A stretch of DNA of 64,000 nt from Bradyrhizobium guangzhouense (GTDB taxonomy: Bacteria; Pseudomonadota; Alphaproteobacteria; Rhizobiales; Xanthobacteraceae). The translations under genes were made by a program, and so were the position numbers. This document shows positions 48,730 through 58,267 of this stretch, piece after piece (the stretch's first letter is position 1; every line of letters starts with the position of its first letter). The DNA lies in NCBI RefSeq assembly GCF_004114955.1, contig NZ_CP030054.1, forward strand, positions 62,001 to 126,000, written 5' to 3'. Under the pieces are notes generated by a model. The model saw nothing but the letters and a program-made list of their open reading frames with translations. It did no database searches and was not told where the DNA came from.

Positions 48730-49361
48730 TGACCTTGCGAAACCTGGGCCACTTGATTGCCGTAGCGGCAACCGTAGGCGGATGCACACATAATGCTGCG
48801 ATCTATTCTGAGCCGACTGATCAAGCGATTCAAGTGGAGCAGAAGACCAGTATCTTGCGACTACAGAGCCTTCGTCGCGCCGAGAGGTATGGTCTGCGTA
48901 ATTTCATTGCGAACGCCAGCCGCGGTCGGCGGGATGCACTCCATCTGGACGTCAGTGGTTCGCCCCGGCTCATTACGCAGGTGGCTCATGAGGCCCGCGA
49001 GATGGGCGTTCCCGCCTATAATATTCGCCGGTCCGCTTCCCCCGTAGATCTGCCCAGCCATTTCGGTGTCCAAATCGAGGCGATCATTTACGAAGCACGT
49101 CCTCCGCTCTGTCCATCCCTTTCAATCATCGGCCCTTCAGTAGACGACAATTCTTTCAATCCAACGCTCGGCTGTTCGATCCGCAATAACCTCGCGGTCA
49201 CGGTCAACGATCCCGGCGACTTGCTCGAGAACAGAGCTATCTTGCCAACCAGTGGTGACCGTGCGGTGCTTCCGCTTACCGCACGGGGAGGTCTCGCCGC
49301 AGGCAACAAGAGCCACTTGGAAAGTGACACTCATAATCGCATTGCGTCAGAAGCCCAATGA
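48729..49361 (+). CDS. y4xK: Y4xK-like lipoprotein, CpaD-related
   Basis: 210 residues, start shares one base with the rhcC2 stop (TAATG). The N-terminus has a short lipobox-type end AATVGGC, so it is a predicted lipoprotein. The C-terminal half contains FNPTLGCSIRNNLAVTVNDP, the hallmark of CpaD pilus-assembly proteins of Tad systems. Position after ttsI and rhcC2 matches y4xK of NGR234. Likely role: partner or pilotin-like protein for the RhcC2 secretin at the outer membrane; this is inference from its Cpa relatives. Confidence 0.85.
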   Translation: MTLRNLGHLIAVAATVGGCTHNAAIYSEPTDQAIQVEQKTSILRLQSLRRAERYGLRNFIANASRGRRDALHLDVSGSPRLITQVAHEAREMGVPAYNIRRSASPVDLPSHFGVQIEAIIYEARPPLCPSLSIIGPSVDDNSFNPTLGCSIRNNLAVTVNDPGDLLENRAILPTSGDRAVLPLTARGGLAAGNKSHLESDTHNRIASEAQ

Positions 49362-49527
49362 GCACTCTCAATGGCTGAGCGGCAAGAGCATTGGCGATAC
49401 TCTGGCGGCCAACTTCCGCAGACGCCACGATCTGCTTCCGCCTTTCCAGACGACGTGACTTACAGATCAAGTAGCGACTGGACGTCTTTGACTAACACGC
49501 CCGAATGCATCGCATTGCCGCGCCAAG

Positions 49528-50565
49528 CTAGACCAGGCCAGCGGCAAAGACTGCCTTTGCAACCCCCTCGAAACAGTCCTTCGGAACGGCCTTGCCCATT
49601 ATTCCCTTTCGGATCAGCTGACGCGCCAAAGCAGGTTCCTGAATAATGCTCAGATGCAGCGCCCTCGCCTGATCAAACAACTGTGAAGCAAGTTCGTCCT
49701 CACCGCGGCATACCAAAACCGGCACTCCGGTCTGTCCACGAACGTAGCGCAGTCCAACTAACATCGCGGGGCCCGTCAGTATCAATGTGGCCCGATTGAC
49801 TCCGAGCGGCGGCTCACTCGCCGATTCCCGACGAAGCCGGCGGTGTTCGCCCTTTACATGTGGGTTGCCTTCCTGCTCCTTAGACTCGCGCTTCGCTTCA
49901 CTCTCCGTCATGCGCATGTCACGCAAGAATAGCCAGCGCTGAATTAGCAGGTCGGTCAAGCCGCCGATCAGAAACGCCCCAGCAGCAATTTCAATTAAGA
50001 ATTTGACCTCTTTGAATACAAAGCTGAAACAACCCAAACCGCAGACAGGCAGGTACACCAGCGCCTTCCAACTTGCGAGTGAGGTGAAAAACAGCGTTAC
50101 GCCGAGAAGGAACACTTTGATCAACGACTTACCAAGCTCGACAAGCGACTTCTGAGAGACAATCCGTTTGAGCCCTTTGATTGGATCCAATTTCTTAAGG
50201 CTTGGTTTCAGCGGCTCCACGGAGAACGTCAGCCCACCAGCAGCCAAGACACTGGCTAGAATGCCTGCAGCCACGGCCGCTCCAATGATTGGGGCAACGC
50301 TCGTCAACGAAAGTTCGATCAATCCGACCAGTGCCTGCTGGACCGCACTGTTGAAGGGCTGCCCCTGCAGCTTGTCGACGAGCCGCACCCCCTCACGCCA
50401 TACGCCCTCGATCGCGCCCGCTCGGAAACATAGACAGCCGAATGCGGCGCAAATGCTAAGCGCGCTCACAAAATCGGCGCTGCGCGGGATCTGTCCCTTC
50501 TTACGCGCCTGCCGTAGCTTCTTGGGAGTTGGCGGACGCTTCTTCTCTTCGCTCGAGTCGCTCAT
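49528..50565 (-). CDS. rhcU: RhcU, export-apparatus switch protein (YscU/FlhB family)
   Basis: 345 residues from ATG 50565 (an ATG seven codons upstream overlaps rhcT more). N-terminal four-helix membrane domain (after [20 protein letters not shown]), cytoplasmic domain from about residue 210. In YscU/FlhB the cytoplasmic part cleaves itself at NPTH. Here the homologous position reads [24 protein letters not shown] (from residue 264) replaces N-P-T-H. Self-cleavage in the usual manner therefore looks impossible. The rest of the domain is well kept. Last gene of the leftward nolB operon; convergent with y4xK. Confidence 0.93.
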   Translation of the reverse strand: MSDSSEEKKRPPTPKKLRQARKKGQIPRSADFVSALSICAAFGCLCFRAGAIEGVWREGVRLVDKLQGQPFNSAVQQALVGLIELSLTSVAPIIGAAVAAGILASVLAAGGLTFSVEPLKPSLKKLDPIKGLKRIVSQKSLVELGKSLIKVFLLGVTLFFTSLASWKALVYLPVCGLGCFSFVFKEVKFLIEIAAGAFLIGGLTDLLIQRWLFLRDMRMTESEAKRESKEQEGNPHVKGEHRRLRRESASEPPLGVNRATLILTGPAMLVGLRYVRGQTGVPVLVCRGEDELASQLFDQARALHLSIIQEPALARQLIRKGIMGKAVPKDCFEGVAKAVFAAGLV

Positions 50566-51377
50566 TTTAGGAACTTCCCGAGCCACTCCAGCACTCCGTA
50601 GGACTGGATAATCTCCGTTCCCATGTATTCCATGAGGAAGACGGTGTAACTCACCATGATGATGCCAAAGGCGGCGTTCTTGATGGTGGGGGAGAGGTCG
50701 TTCAGCTTAATTTGCGGCGCAAACCGCCCTAGCAACATGAGGGATATCTCAATCAGGAGCAGCAGAGCCAGCACGGGTCCGGAAAATAGCAGGGCCGTGT
50801 GCATGATATGATCGAGAAGCGCTACAACTTCCATTGCCCCTTGCATTGTCAGAGGAGGTAGTAGCCGGTACACGGGCCAGATCAGATAGCTGCCATACAG
50901 GCACCGAACCATCGTCTGTAGACCTCCAGACGCAACGAAAATAGTAACCCCAGCAGTTCCGAGAAAGAGACCCGTGGCGGAGGCCTGGCTGCGCGTCGCA
51001 GGATCGTCCAACTGGCTTGAAACGCTCCGTTGCGTGTCAATGATGTCGCCAACTGCCTGGATGCTCCATAGCGGTATACTTAGGAACATCCCGAACAGCA
51101 GGCCGACGAATATCTCTTTGAGACCGAGGAACGCGACCGCGGCCAGACGGGTGGCCGGATCTAGAGTCTGCAGACCGGCCTTGACATGCGCAAGGCATGG
51201 CAGTCCAATCACGATCGTCAAGCTTGTGCGGATCATCCCGCTAATCTGCGGCCGCGTGAATACGGGAAGCACCAACATAATGCCTAAGGCCCGCGCAGCG
51301 CTAAGGCCCGCTGCAACGACGAACTCGACAGCACTCTGAATTAGAGCTTGCGCCTCGGTGGGTGACAAAGCATGCAT
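50562..51377 (-). CDS. rhcT: RhcT, export-apparatus membrane protein (YscT/FliR family)
   Basis: 271 residues with about six hydrophobic segments. Family patterns include [20 protein letters not shown] and [20 protein letters not shown] then [15 protein letters not shown]. YscT/FliR is a component of the helical export gate with YscR and YscS. It overlaps rhcU, whose longer start would overlap by 25 bp and chosen start by 4 bp. A gap of 263 bp separates it from rhcS, unusual for this tightly packed operon. Confidence 0.93.
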   Translation of the reverse strand: MHALSPTEAQALIQSAVEFVVAAGLSAARALGIMLVLPVFTRPQISGMIRTSLTIVIGLPCLAHVKAGLQTLDPATRLAAVAFLGLKEIFVGLLFGMFLSIPLWSIQAVGDIIDTQRSVSSQLDDPATRSQASATGLFLGTAGVTIFVASGGLQTMVRCLYGSYLIWPVYRLLPPLTMQGAMEVVALLDHIMHTALLFSGPVLALLLLIEISLMLLGRFAPQIKLNDLSPTIKNAAFGIIMVSYTVFLMEYMGTEIIQSYGVLEWLGKFLK

Positions 51378-51640
51378 TCGCGGCGCTCGTTGTTCGCCTC
51401 AGCTAATCTAACCGGTTCCGCTCGCCGTGCCTTAATGTTTGACGCCAAGGCCGCAAATAGTCGGCGGTGTTCGTTCTAATAGCGCTCAACGAGAGCACCA
51501 GCCGCACTGCGAGCCCGCAGGGTAGGCCGTCGATCCCCATACTCTCATGCTCGCTCGACAAACTGGCCAGCCACTTTGGTAATTCACCGGTGATGTCGAT
51601 GGGCGGTTTTGTCCTCACAAACTCGGCCTTCGGTTCCTCA
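51378..51640 (-). other. 263-bp gap between rhcS and rhcT with a small possible ORF
   Basis: rhcR, rhcS and rhcT are usually close together, but here 263 bp intervene. A leftward frame from GTG 51618 to stop 51403 would encode about 71 residues (beginning VRTKPPIDITGELPKWLASL). It has no family resemblance and its frame also overlaps the end of rhcS. It may be a small gene or an insertion of non-coding DNA. Low confidence. Confidence 0.3.
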
Positions 51641-51916
51641 CTAATACCTCGATGTGAGAGAGGGGAACTCCGTGAAGATATGTTTGGCCTGTTCGATAAG
51701 CGGCGCACTCAGCACCCGAGAAAACAGAACGAGCACGGCGACGACGACGAGGAGCCTCACGGTTAGGGGCAAGGTTTGATCCTGGAGCTGCGTTGCCGCC
51801 TGTATTATGCCAACACCCAAGCCGGCCACGAGAGCTGCTAGGAGCGGTGGCAGAACCCACATCATGAAGAGGACGAGCGATCGGGTCAAATGCGTGAGGA
51901 TGCTGGTCTCGTCCAT
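51641..51916 (-). CDS. rhcS: RhcS, export-apparatus membrane protein (YscS/FliQ family)
   Basis: 91 residues, two membrane hairpin segments: LVLFMMWVLPPLLAALVAGL and LTVRLLVVVAVLVLF, separated by the conserved IIQAATQLQDQTLP. This is the standard YscS/FliQ form and length. It begins one base after the rhcR stop. Confidence 0.95.
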   Translation of the reverse strand: MDETSILTHLTRSLVLFMMWVLPPLLAALVAGLGVGIIQAATQLQDQTLPLTVRLLVVVAVLVLFSRVLSAPLIEQAKHIFTEFPSLTSRY

Positions 51917-51917
51917 A

Positions 51918-52583
51918 TTAACCTCCGGCCGTGGCGTAACTTAACACCAACCCGTGCATGAGCCGCGACCATCCGTCGATCGTGACGAACAGAAAGAGCT
52001 TAAAAGGAACAGATATCATTGTGGGCGATACCATTGACATGCCCATGGCCATCAGAATCGTCGTTACAATCAGATCAATCGTGATGAATGGAAGATAGAG
52101 AAGGAAGCCGATTTCAAAGGCACGCTTTAATTCCGAGATCAGAAAGGACGGTACAAGAATCGCAAAATCATCCGCTGTAGCGTTTGCCCGCATCTCCTCT
52201 GACCAAACATGTTCTGTGGATGACAGGAAGAACGTGCGCTGCTCCTCACTGCTGAACTTTTTCAGGTGAGCGCGCAGCGGCTCGCTTCCCTCCTTAGCGG
52301 CTGTCGCCCAGTCATCGAGCGTTTGGTAGTGAAGTTGCGGGGCGGTAACGTGGTTGTAGATCTGCTCCAGCACTGGAGCACCAATGAAGACCGTAAGGAT
52401 CAATGCAGCGCCATACAGAACGATGTTCGGGGGTATGGATTGGGTTCCGAGCGCGTTGCGCACGAGGAAGAGAACGACGGAAACTTTTATGAATGCCGTC
52501 GTCGTGACAACTGCGAACGCCAGCAGACCGAGACCGACCGTCGCTGCAAGAAGTGCAGGAATGCCTGGCTGAATGTCAGTCAT
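51918..52583 (-). CDS. rhcR: RhcR, export-apparatus membrane protein (YscR/FliP family)
   Basis: 221 residues from ATG 52583. Conserved stretches: VVTTTAFIKVSVVLFLVRNA then LGTQSIPPNIVLYGAALIL, and the C-terminal LPFITIDLIVTTILMAMGMS then MVSPTMISVPFKLFLFVTID. Central pore-forming gate subunit. Longer reading from 52631 would run into rhcQ. The chosen start overlaps the rhcQ stop by 8 bp. Confidence 0.95.
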   Translation of the reverse strand: MTDIQPGIPALLAATVGLGLLAFAVVTTTAFIKVSVVLFLVRNALGTQSIPPNIVLYGAALILTVFIGAPVLEQIYNHVTAPQLHYQTLDDWATAAKEGSEPLRAHLKKFSSEEQRTFFLSSTEHVWSEEMRANATADDFAILVPSFLISELKRAFEIGFLLYLPFITIDLIVTTILMAMGMSMVSPTMISVPFKLFLFVTIDGWSRLMHGLVLSYATAGG

Positions 52584-53694
52584 TGACCGCCAACCCACCA
52601 CGTAGCCTGATGGCCAGTTCCTCCCCGACACGCACGATGTCGCCGTGGCCGATCAATCGACCATTGGCAACAATGTCAACCGGACGGTCAACGGGACGGC
52701 CAAGTTCAAAGACATGCCCTTCGTTGACGCTCCTCAACGTACCCAGCGGGATAGGCCAACGGCCGCATTCGAACACGAGCGTAATCTCAATGCTGTCGAT
52801 GTCGGTTTCCGAGGGCAGGGTCGATGGCTGGGTTTGGGGTCGTGTTGTCATATATGCACTCTTGAGAGGGTGGGGTTGCAGGCGGAAGGGTCCCCGCAAG
52901 ATTAGTCTGTCGCCAGCAATCTCCGCCGGCGCCCACAATTTGTCCGCAGTCAGGATGACCTGACCGCTCGCAAAGGGAATGACGTCCGGCAACAGCGCAT
53001 CGCCAGTTTGTGCTTGGCGAAGAAGCCCGACGGACACGCGCAGCGAGCTAATCTCGCTGGCAACCATGATGGGCAACTCCGGGGAAAGCTTGCGCATTTC
53101 TCGGGGCAATTGGCCAAGCATCTCGCCTAACTTACAGAAGGCAGCCGGAACCGGACCCTCAAGAGACGAGAATAGGAACAGCCGCGCCTTGCCCACGAGC
53201 GCCCCGTAGACGATGTCGAGTTCCAGATAAGGACCTTCCATCGTTGCTTCGTCGATGCGGATAATTTGCAAATCCTGCGCTAGCAGATGCTCTACTCGAG
53301 TGAACCATGGTTCAAGCGCAAGTTCGAGGACGAAAGAGCGGGCTGGGTCCGAAGGTAACGTAAGGCCATGCTGCACTGTCGAAATCAATGCCTCCGCCAA
53401 CTGGCGCGGCACCGACAAGACGGCCATTTCGGCTCCGACGCGAAATACACAATCAAGCATCGGCGCGGTCGATTGCTGCGCCTGCCACACAAGCCGGTTA
53501 ATACATATCGAGACCGGCGTATCGCCAAGGCGGCTCTTCAGAACCGTTCGCCGGGGGGCCATCAAATTGAGGCACGAGACCGCGCTATGCGACAATCTTA
53601 GCCGCGGCACGAATCGTGCCGGTTCACCGACCGCATTTTCCGCGCTCATGTTCACGGGGTCGGCAGTTCGCGCCGACATAAGAGAAGCAGCCAT
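52576..53694 (-). CDS. rhcQ: RhcQ, cytoplasmic C-ring/sorting-platform protein (YscQ/HrcQ family)
   Basis: 372 residues. The conserved part is the C-terminal SpoA/FliN-like domain, IEITLVFECGRWPIPLGTLR then SVNEGHVFELGRPVDRPVDI, ending with VANGRLIGHGDIVRVGEELA. The N-terminal two thirds are variable, as is normal. YscQ proteins form pods beneath the basal body that collect substrates and chaperones. The ATG at 53694 shares a base with the y4yJ stop (TAATG-type overlap). Two further Met at positions 6 and 16 are alternative starts. Confidence 0.9.
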   Translation of the reverse strand: MAASLMSARTADPVNMSAENAVGEPARFVPRLRLSHSAVSCLNLMAPRRTVLKSRLGDTPVSICINRLVWQAQQSTAPMLDCVFRVGAEMAVLSVPRQLAEALISTVQHGLTLPSDPARSFVLELALEPWFTRVEHLLAQDLQIIRIDEATMEGPYLELDIVYGALVGKARLFLFSSLEGPVPAAFCKLGEMLGQLPREMRKLSPELPIMVASEISSLRVSVGLLRQAQTGDALLPDVIPFASGQVILTADKLWAPAEIAGDRLILRGPFRLQPHPLKSAYMTTRPQTQPSTLPSETDIDSIEITLVFECGRWPIPLGTLRSVNEGHVFELGRPVDRPVDIVANGRLIGHGDIVRVGEELAIRLRGGLAVND

Positions 53695-54230
53695 TAAATC
53701 AAAACGCCAATTGCCTGGCTTCGCGAGCCACTCTGATACCGGAGCAAGACCTCATCGTCCGTTTCGATTTGAGCTGCACACTCCGAGCAAGCGTTGGTCG
53801 AGCGCTGCACATCGCACTCAATCTGCTGCCATTTCTGGCTCGCCGCCGAACGCTTGGCCCACACGACCCGCGCCTCAACAACCGCCGCCTGGGCCTGCTG
53901 TTGAGCGATGCGCGCTTGCTCAAGCACCTGGCGTGCAGTTGCGATCTCAGCTGTGAGGCGTCCAATGACGAGATGAAGCCTACGGTCGAGTTCGGTGACG
54001 CACATCCTGTTAGACGATGCGAGTTCTAAATAAAGTTCAGCTTCGAGGCTTGCGCGGCGTTTCTCGGCGCTGGCGGCATTCTTGGAAGCTTTCTCCATCG
54101 CTTTAACCGCAATTTGGCGTTCGGCTTGCGTATTGGATAATTGACGAAGCGCACTTCGCTCCCTCATGTCCTTCACCAGCCGCAATTTCGACGCTTGGCT
54201 GGGATTCAGTCGGTAAGACGCGACATCCAC
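53694..54230 (-). CDS. y4yJ: Y4yJ, YscO/HrpO-like central stalk protein
   Basis: 178 residues from GTG 54230, highly charged and predicted to be almost all coiled coil (RERSALRQLSNTQAERQIAV and ASAEKRRASLEAELYLEL). Its position between the ATPase gene rhcN and rhcQ is that of YscO/FliJ, the stalk that sits in the ATPase ring. Sequence similarity in this family is low, so the call rests mainly on position and coiled-coil character. Overlaps rhcN by 25 bp. Confidence 0.82.
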   Translation of the reverse strand: MDVASYRLNPSQASKLRLVKDMRERSALRQLSNTQAERQIAVKAMEKASKNAASAEKRRASLEAELYLELASSNRMCVTELDRRLHLVIGRLTAEIATARQVLEQARIAQQQAQAAVVEARVVWAKRSAASQKWQQIECDVQRSTNACSECAAQIETDDEVLLRYQSGSRSQAIGVLI

Positions 54231-55561
54231 GTGATGGCCTCCTCAAAGCTGGACGGTTCATCCTGCCCCTGGCGCAAGAAATTCCGCAAGTCCTCGATCG
54301 ACGCGATTGCTCGGTCGGTCAGCGGATCGCCCCCTGGCTTGTACTCACCGACCTTGATCAAAAATTCGGCCTCATCATAGCGCGAAAGAAGATCTCGAAA
54401 GAAAGAGGCGGCCTTTCGATGTGACACAGAGACGACCGCATCCATCACGCGACTTCGGCTCGACAACACGTCGATGGCCGGAAAATGCTCTCGCGATGCG
54501 AGCGCGCGTGAGAGAATGATATGACCATCGAGAATACCGCGCGACTCTTCGGCGATTGGATCGCCTGTCCCGTCACCTTCGACAAGTACGGTATAGAAGG
54601 CCGTGATCGAGCCCTGCTCGCCCATACCGGCACGTTCCAACAGAGCCGGCAGCAGCGCAAAGACGGAGGGAGGAAAGCCTCGCCGCGTCGGAGGTTCTCC
54701 CGCGGCTAGGCCGATTTCACGCATCGCGCGGCTGAAGCGCGTCAACGAATCCATCATGAGAACGACCCGCTGTCCCTGATCACGAAAGTACTCGGCGAGT
54801 GCCGTCGCCGTATGAGCACATTGCGCGCGCTCCATTGCCGACCGGTCGGAGGTCTCAACGACAGCGATCGTCCGATCGATGGCATTGCCAATATGGCGCT
54901 CGATGAATTCACGCACCTCACGTCCGCGCTCTCCTATAAGCGCAACGACGGTGACCTCAGCGTCCGCGCCTTTAACAATCTGCGACATCAGCGTCGACTT
55001 GCCGCAACCAGCGTCTCCATAGATTCCGATCCGTTGGCCTTCGCCACACGTCAGAAGTCCGTCGAGCACGCGGACGCCGAGCGGAAAAGGCTGCTCGATC
55101 CCCCGCCGCCTCATTGGGTTGGGTGCCCTGCCGCGTAGGGGACGAGTGTGGGTCGTCTTTATTGGCCCCTTCCCGTCGAGCGGACGGCCGAAGCTATCGA
55201 TGACGCGGCCCAGCAAATCGGCACCGACCGCAACTTCCTGCATTCGCCCGGTCGGAACCACTTCCGCACGGCTAGACATGCCTACCATGTCGCCGATTGG
55301 CGTGAGCAATACTCCATCCGGCAGCAGACCGACCACCTCCGCATCAAGTGACCATCCCGTACTGTGATCCTGCAATAGGCACAGCTCCCCAACGTGGGCC
55401 CCGGGCAGCACGGCATGGACCAAGGTGCCGACGGCTCGGGTGACTCGTCCGCGCACAGCACGCGTATCGACATGCTTTGCCGTAGATTTCAGAGATGATA
55501 ATGCTGCGTGCACCGCGCCTTCAGCAGCCGCATTGCCATAGCTTGGCCTTTGGGAAGTCAT
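54206..55561 (-). CDS. rhcN: RhcN, type III secretion ATPase (YscN/FliI family)
   Basis: 451 residues, typical length. Walker A GDAGCGKSTLMSQIV, Walker B VVLMMDSLTRFSRAMREIGL, plus AAGEPPTRRGFPPSVFALLP and the Glu switch region TVVALIGERGREVREF. RhcN is the hexameric ATPase at the cytoplasmic face that detaches chaperones and unfolds effectors. Start overlaps the nolV stop by 4 bp (ATGA), showing coupling. Confidence 0.97.
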   Translation of the reverse strand: MTSQRPSYGNAAAEGAVHAALSSLKSTAKHVDTRAVRGRVTRAVGTLVHAVLPGAHVGELCLLQDHSTGWSLDAEVVGLLPDGVLLTPIGDMVGMSSRAEVVPTGRMQEVAVGADLLGRVIDSFGRPLDGKGPIKTTHTRPLRGRAPNPMRRRGIEQPFPLGVRVLDGLLTCGEGQRIGIYGDAGCGKSTLMSQIVKGADAEVTVVALIGERGREVREFIERHIGNAIDRTIAVVETSDRSAMERAQCAHTATALAEYFRDQGQRVVLMMDSLTRFSRAMREIGLAAGEPPTRRGFPPSVFALLPALLERAGMGEQGSITAFYTVLVEGDGTGDPIAEESRGILDGHIILSRALASREHFPAIDVLSSRSRVMDAVVSVSHRKAASFFRDLLSRYDEAEFLIKVGEYKPGGDPLTDRAIASIEDLRNFLRQGQDEPSSFEEAITWMSRLTD

Positions 55562-56181
55562 TGTTCGTCCTCCTGAACAGGCGGAGCAAGGGCGAGGCGC
55601 AGTGTGCGGAGCTGCGCGGCAAGTCCTAGATCGACATTACCAAACTCACTCCACAAAACGCATTGGTCCGGCGTTAGAGCCGGGTCCGGATCAATTCTGA
55701 CCTTCGGACGCCCATGCGTTCCATGGAATGACGCGAACTCGCATGTCATGGCATCGACGTTCACAGGAGACACATGAAGGCGCAATTCCGCACCGCCATA
55801 TCTTTGCTCGATAGCGTGACGAACCGACCTCACTAACATCTCGCCCGGATCGAACGAGCCCACCAAGTCGTTCAGGACCTCAATGACAAGTTGTGGCAGC
55901 TCCTGTTCCAGCACGGCTTTTCGCCGCGCCAGCTCAGAAGCAGCTCGAGCAACCAGCCGCGCCATTTCGTCCGAGCCTGTCTTCAGGCCTTCGGAGTGCC
56001 CGCGCGCCTGCTCGCGATGATAAGCGTTCCTTGCCCAGTTGCGAACCTGCTGTAGATACCGCTGAGCTAGCGCGCGCGTCTGTACCACATCGCACCAGAT
56101 CCCAAGTTCCGAGGCTGGTATGACTGGACCCACCGGACGTATCTGCGGGCGTTCTGGCAATGCTGGCTCACCCGCGGTCAT
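55558..56181 (-). CDS. nolV: NolV, ATPase regulator (YscL/FliH family)
   Basis: 207 residues. A helical stretch from about 50-120 (VRNWARNAYHREQARGHSEG) is followed by a FliH/YscL-type C-terminal domain with SFDPGEMLVRSVRHAIEQRY and LTPDQCVLWSEFGNVDLGLA. YscL dimers link the ATPase to the sorting platform. Its start overlaps the nolU stop by 4 bp. Confidence 0.9.
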   Translation of the reverse strand: MTAGEPALPERPQIRPVGPVIPASELGIWCDVVQTRALAQRYLQQVRNWARNAYHREQARGHSEGLKTGSDEMARLVARAASELARRKAVLEQELPQLVIEVLNDLVGSFDPGEMLVRSVRHAIEQRYGGAELRLHVSPVNVDAMTCEFASFHGTHGRPKVRIDPDPALTPDQCVLWSEFGNVDLGLAAQLRTLRLALAPPVQEDEQ

Positions 56182-56810
56182 GCCGGCCGTGTCTCTGCGG
56201 CCAAATGGGTCATCACCAAAGACATCAATTGGCCCGCGGCTTTGTGATGTTCGGCGGCTGGACTCTCCGCGGCAGTCCCGACAGGCAAGCAGAGAAGCAC
56301 GCGCGTACGGTCGAGTTCTGAGGCTCGCTTGAGGAAAGCGCCAAGGCAGGCATATCCGTCATGTGCAATCCGCTGCGAAAGTTGCTCCGGATCGACAATC
56401 AATTGGGTTTCGACGGCGCTGGATACATGTCGGATAGCGAAAGCATGTGCTTCCGCACCAATATTTCCGATCAGTGGAGCAAGATCATGCTTTGACACCA
56501 GCTTCAGTACCGAACGGGCATGCCAAATGCCGCCAGCGAGCAATGCCGCACGATGCGGATCATGCCCAAGCAAAGCGCCCCTTCCCCAGCTACTTCCCTT
56601 CAAGACCAGTTCACTGCCTAGGAGCAGTTCGACTAGTCTTTCCTGTAGTCTGGGAGTTTTCTGCAGTTGCAGCACTGTAGACGCCGCCAGCGACGCATCA
56701 AGACGTTCAGCAAAACGGCTTGGATGGATTATCGCAGCAAGCTCCCGCGGCCGACCGGAATGTTGGTTGAGCAAATGATTTGGTTCGTTGGATGTCATCG
56801 TTGCGGACAT
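56178..56810 (-). CDS. nolU: NolU, YscK/HrpD-type secretion accessory protein
   Basis: 210 residues from ATG 56810 (AGG six bases ahead); ATG 56831 is an alternative that would overlap rhcJ. Family call rests on position between rhcJ and nolV and on residues such as SRFAERLDASLAASTVLQLQ and LGHDPHRAALLAGGIWHA. YscK-like proteins belong to the sorting platform under the basal body. The exact role in rhizobia is not known. Confidence 0.87.
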   Translation of the reverse strand: MSATMTSNEPNHLLNQHSGRPRELAAIIHPSRFAERLDASLAASTVLQLQKTPRLQERLVELLLGSELVLKGSSWGRGALLGHDPHRAALLAGGIWHARSVLKLVSKHDLAPLIGNIGAEAHAFAIRHVSSAVETQLIVDPEQLSQRIAHDGYACLGAFLKRASELDRTRVLLCLPVGTAAESPAAEHHKAAGQLMSLVMTHLAAETRPA

Positions 56811-56820
56811 TGCATTCGGC

Positions 56821-57690
56821 CTATCTCGCATCGGAGTTCCGCTTTTTGCCAGCGGCTAGGACGGCGGGCATACTCGCCGCTGTGTCAATATTCGGCACTT
56901 TCCGCCAGAATTGACCTAGCTGGCGCACACGTGTGCTCAGCAGCACGTAAGATAGAATGCCGACCGCGGCGCCGACACCCCCGACCACGATCGCAAGAAA
57001 GGTGGCTGACGTGAACTTGGTCGGGTGGATCGAAGCAGCTGCTGGTGCAGAGAACATCTCATGCTGCGCTCGCTCAACCGGCACGAAAACGACGGCCACC
57101 TTGTCGTATGATAGTCCTTCAATGCCATTGGCGACGAGCATCTTGATTTGGGGCAACAAGGCTGAGAGGTTCGCATTGGAACCATGTCGAATGAAGACCG
57201 ACGCCGAGGACGGGGTCGCATCCTGTCGCAAAAGGTCGTTCTTCGGCAAGACAACATGAACCCGGGCGGAGAGAACCCCATCGATATCATTGATTGTGCG
57301 CGACAATTCTTCGCTTAGGGCATAAACGTAACGAGCGCGCTCCTCAACTGGGGACGCAACCAGGCCGGATCCCTTGAACACCTCCCCAAGATTCTTAAAC
57401 ACCTGGCGCGGCAAGCCCTGGCCATTCAGCAGTTCTATCGAAACGGCCAATTGCTTTTCTTCGACCTGAATCGTGCTGCTACCGTCCTTAGCGACAACAC
57501 GGACTGCATCGACACCCTTACTAAGGAGAAGGGCAAGCATCTCGTTGGCTTCACGCTCCTGAACTTTCGTATAGAGATCGGCCTTGCAGCCGGCTAGCAA
57601 CAGCACAAGCGGCAATAGGAGAACGGCATGCACCTGCCTTCCAGAAGTCGCGCCGCGACCGATCTTTCTTTGCGCGAAAAGAACCATCAA
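56821..57690 (-). CDS. rhcJ: RhcJ (NolT), inner-membrane ring lipoprotein (YscJ/PrgK family)
   Basis: 289 residues. Lipoprotein signal: basic start, then AVLLLPLVLLLAGC, with Cys as lipidation site near residue 35. The periplasmic ring domain follows with LYTKVQEREANEMLALLLSK, GLPRQVFKNLGEVFKGSGLV, VLSARVHVVLPKNDLLRQDA then SVFIRHGSNANLSAL. A C-terminal membrane segment (TFLAIVVGGVGAAVGILSYV) anchors it. Forms the inner ring with RhcD. Known in Sinorhizobium fredii as NolT. Confidence 0.95.
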   Translation of the reverse strand: MMVLFAQRKIGRGATSGRQVHAVLLLPLVLLLAGCKADLYTKVQEREANEMLALLLSKGVDAVRVVAKDGSSTIQVEEKQLAVSIELLNGQGLPRQVFKNLGEVFKGSGLVASPVEERARYVYALSEELSRTINDIDGVLSARVHVVLPKNDLLRQDATPSSASVFIRHGSNANLSALLPQIKMLVANGIEGLSYDKVAVVFVPVERAQHEMFSAPAAASIHPTKFTSATFLAIVVGGVGAAVGILSYVLLSTRVRQLGQFWRKVPNIDTAASMPAVLAAGKKRNSDAR

Positions 57691-57697
57691 CCGCCGC

Positions 57698-58213
57698 TCA
57701 GCCCGCTGATAGCAGCTTATTCAGAGATGAACCGACGGCGCCAGCACTCTTGGAGATGAGCGAAACCTGAATGACGCCGTTGTAAACATCCCGCAGATTC
57801 TGCAACGTCGACTCGAAATTGTCGGCACCTTCTGGTTTTCCGATAACATGGACATCGACTCCGTCCAAGCGCGAGATAGGCCGCGCGGCGGGCCCAAGCT
57901 GGACGCTCTTCGAAGGGCCCGGCTCGCCGATCGAAGGGAGTCCGGTCGAAGGATATGGTTTGCCTAAGTGCGCTCCAAAAAGATTCTGCAGAATGCGATC
58001 GCCCAGTGGACCTGTCTGCGCGACTGCACGCTGAACCTCCGGTACAGGTGGCGCCAACGCGCTGTCGGCCACCAAAGAGGCGGCGCCTTGTTTCGATGCC
58101 GCCTTTGCAAGATGCTCATGAAAGTTGCCCGGCGCCGATGAACACCCCTCGGTGAGACACTCGCCGAGGTTGGCAGAGATCGGCATCGCGCCAAACATCA
58201 CGGAAGGAATCAT
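57698..58213 (-). CDS. nolB: NolB (NopB), secreted pilus-associated / inner-rod protein
   Basis: 171 residues from ATG 58213. The N-terminus IPSVMFGAMPISANLG is the NolB-type start; a longer frame from 58297 covers the tts-box-like region and is not credible. The C-terminal part LQNLRDVYNGVIQVSLISKS then AGAVGSSLNKLL is the HrpB/YscI-like rod motif. NopB is secreted and needed for pili in rhizobia. First gene of the long leftward operon down to rhcU. Confidence 0.9.
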   Translation of the reverse strand: MIPSVMFGAMPISANLGECLTEGCSSAPGNFHEHLAKAASKQGAASLVADSALAPPVPEVQRAVAQTGPLGDRILQNLFGAHLGKPYPSTGLPSIGEPGPSKSVQLGPAARPISRLDGVDVHVIGKPEGADNFESTLQNLRDVYNGVIQVSLISKSAGAVGSSLNKLLSAG

Positions 58214-58267
58214 TGCTCTCGCGTCTATTAGCTGTCGTTGCCGGGAACGGCTCGGCACCCTAGCGAG

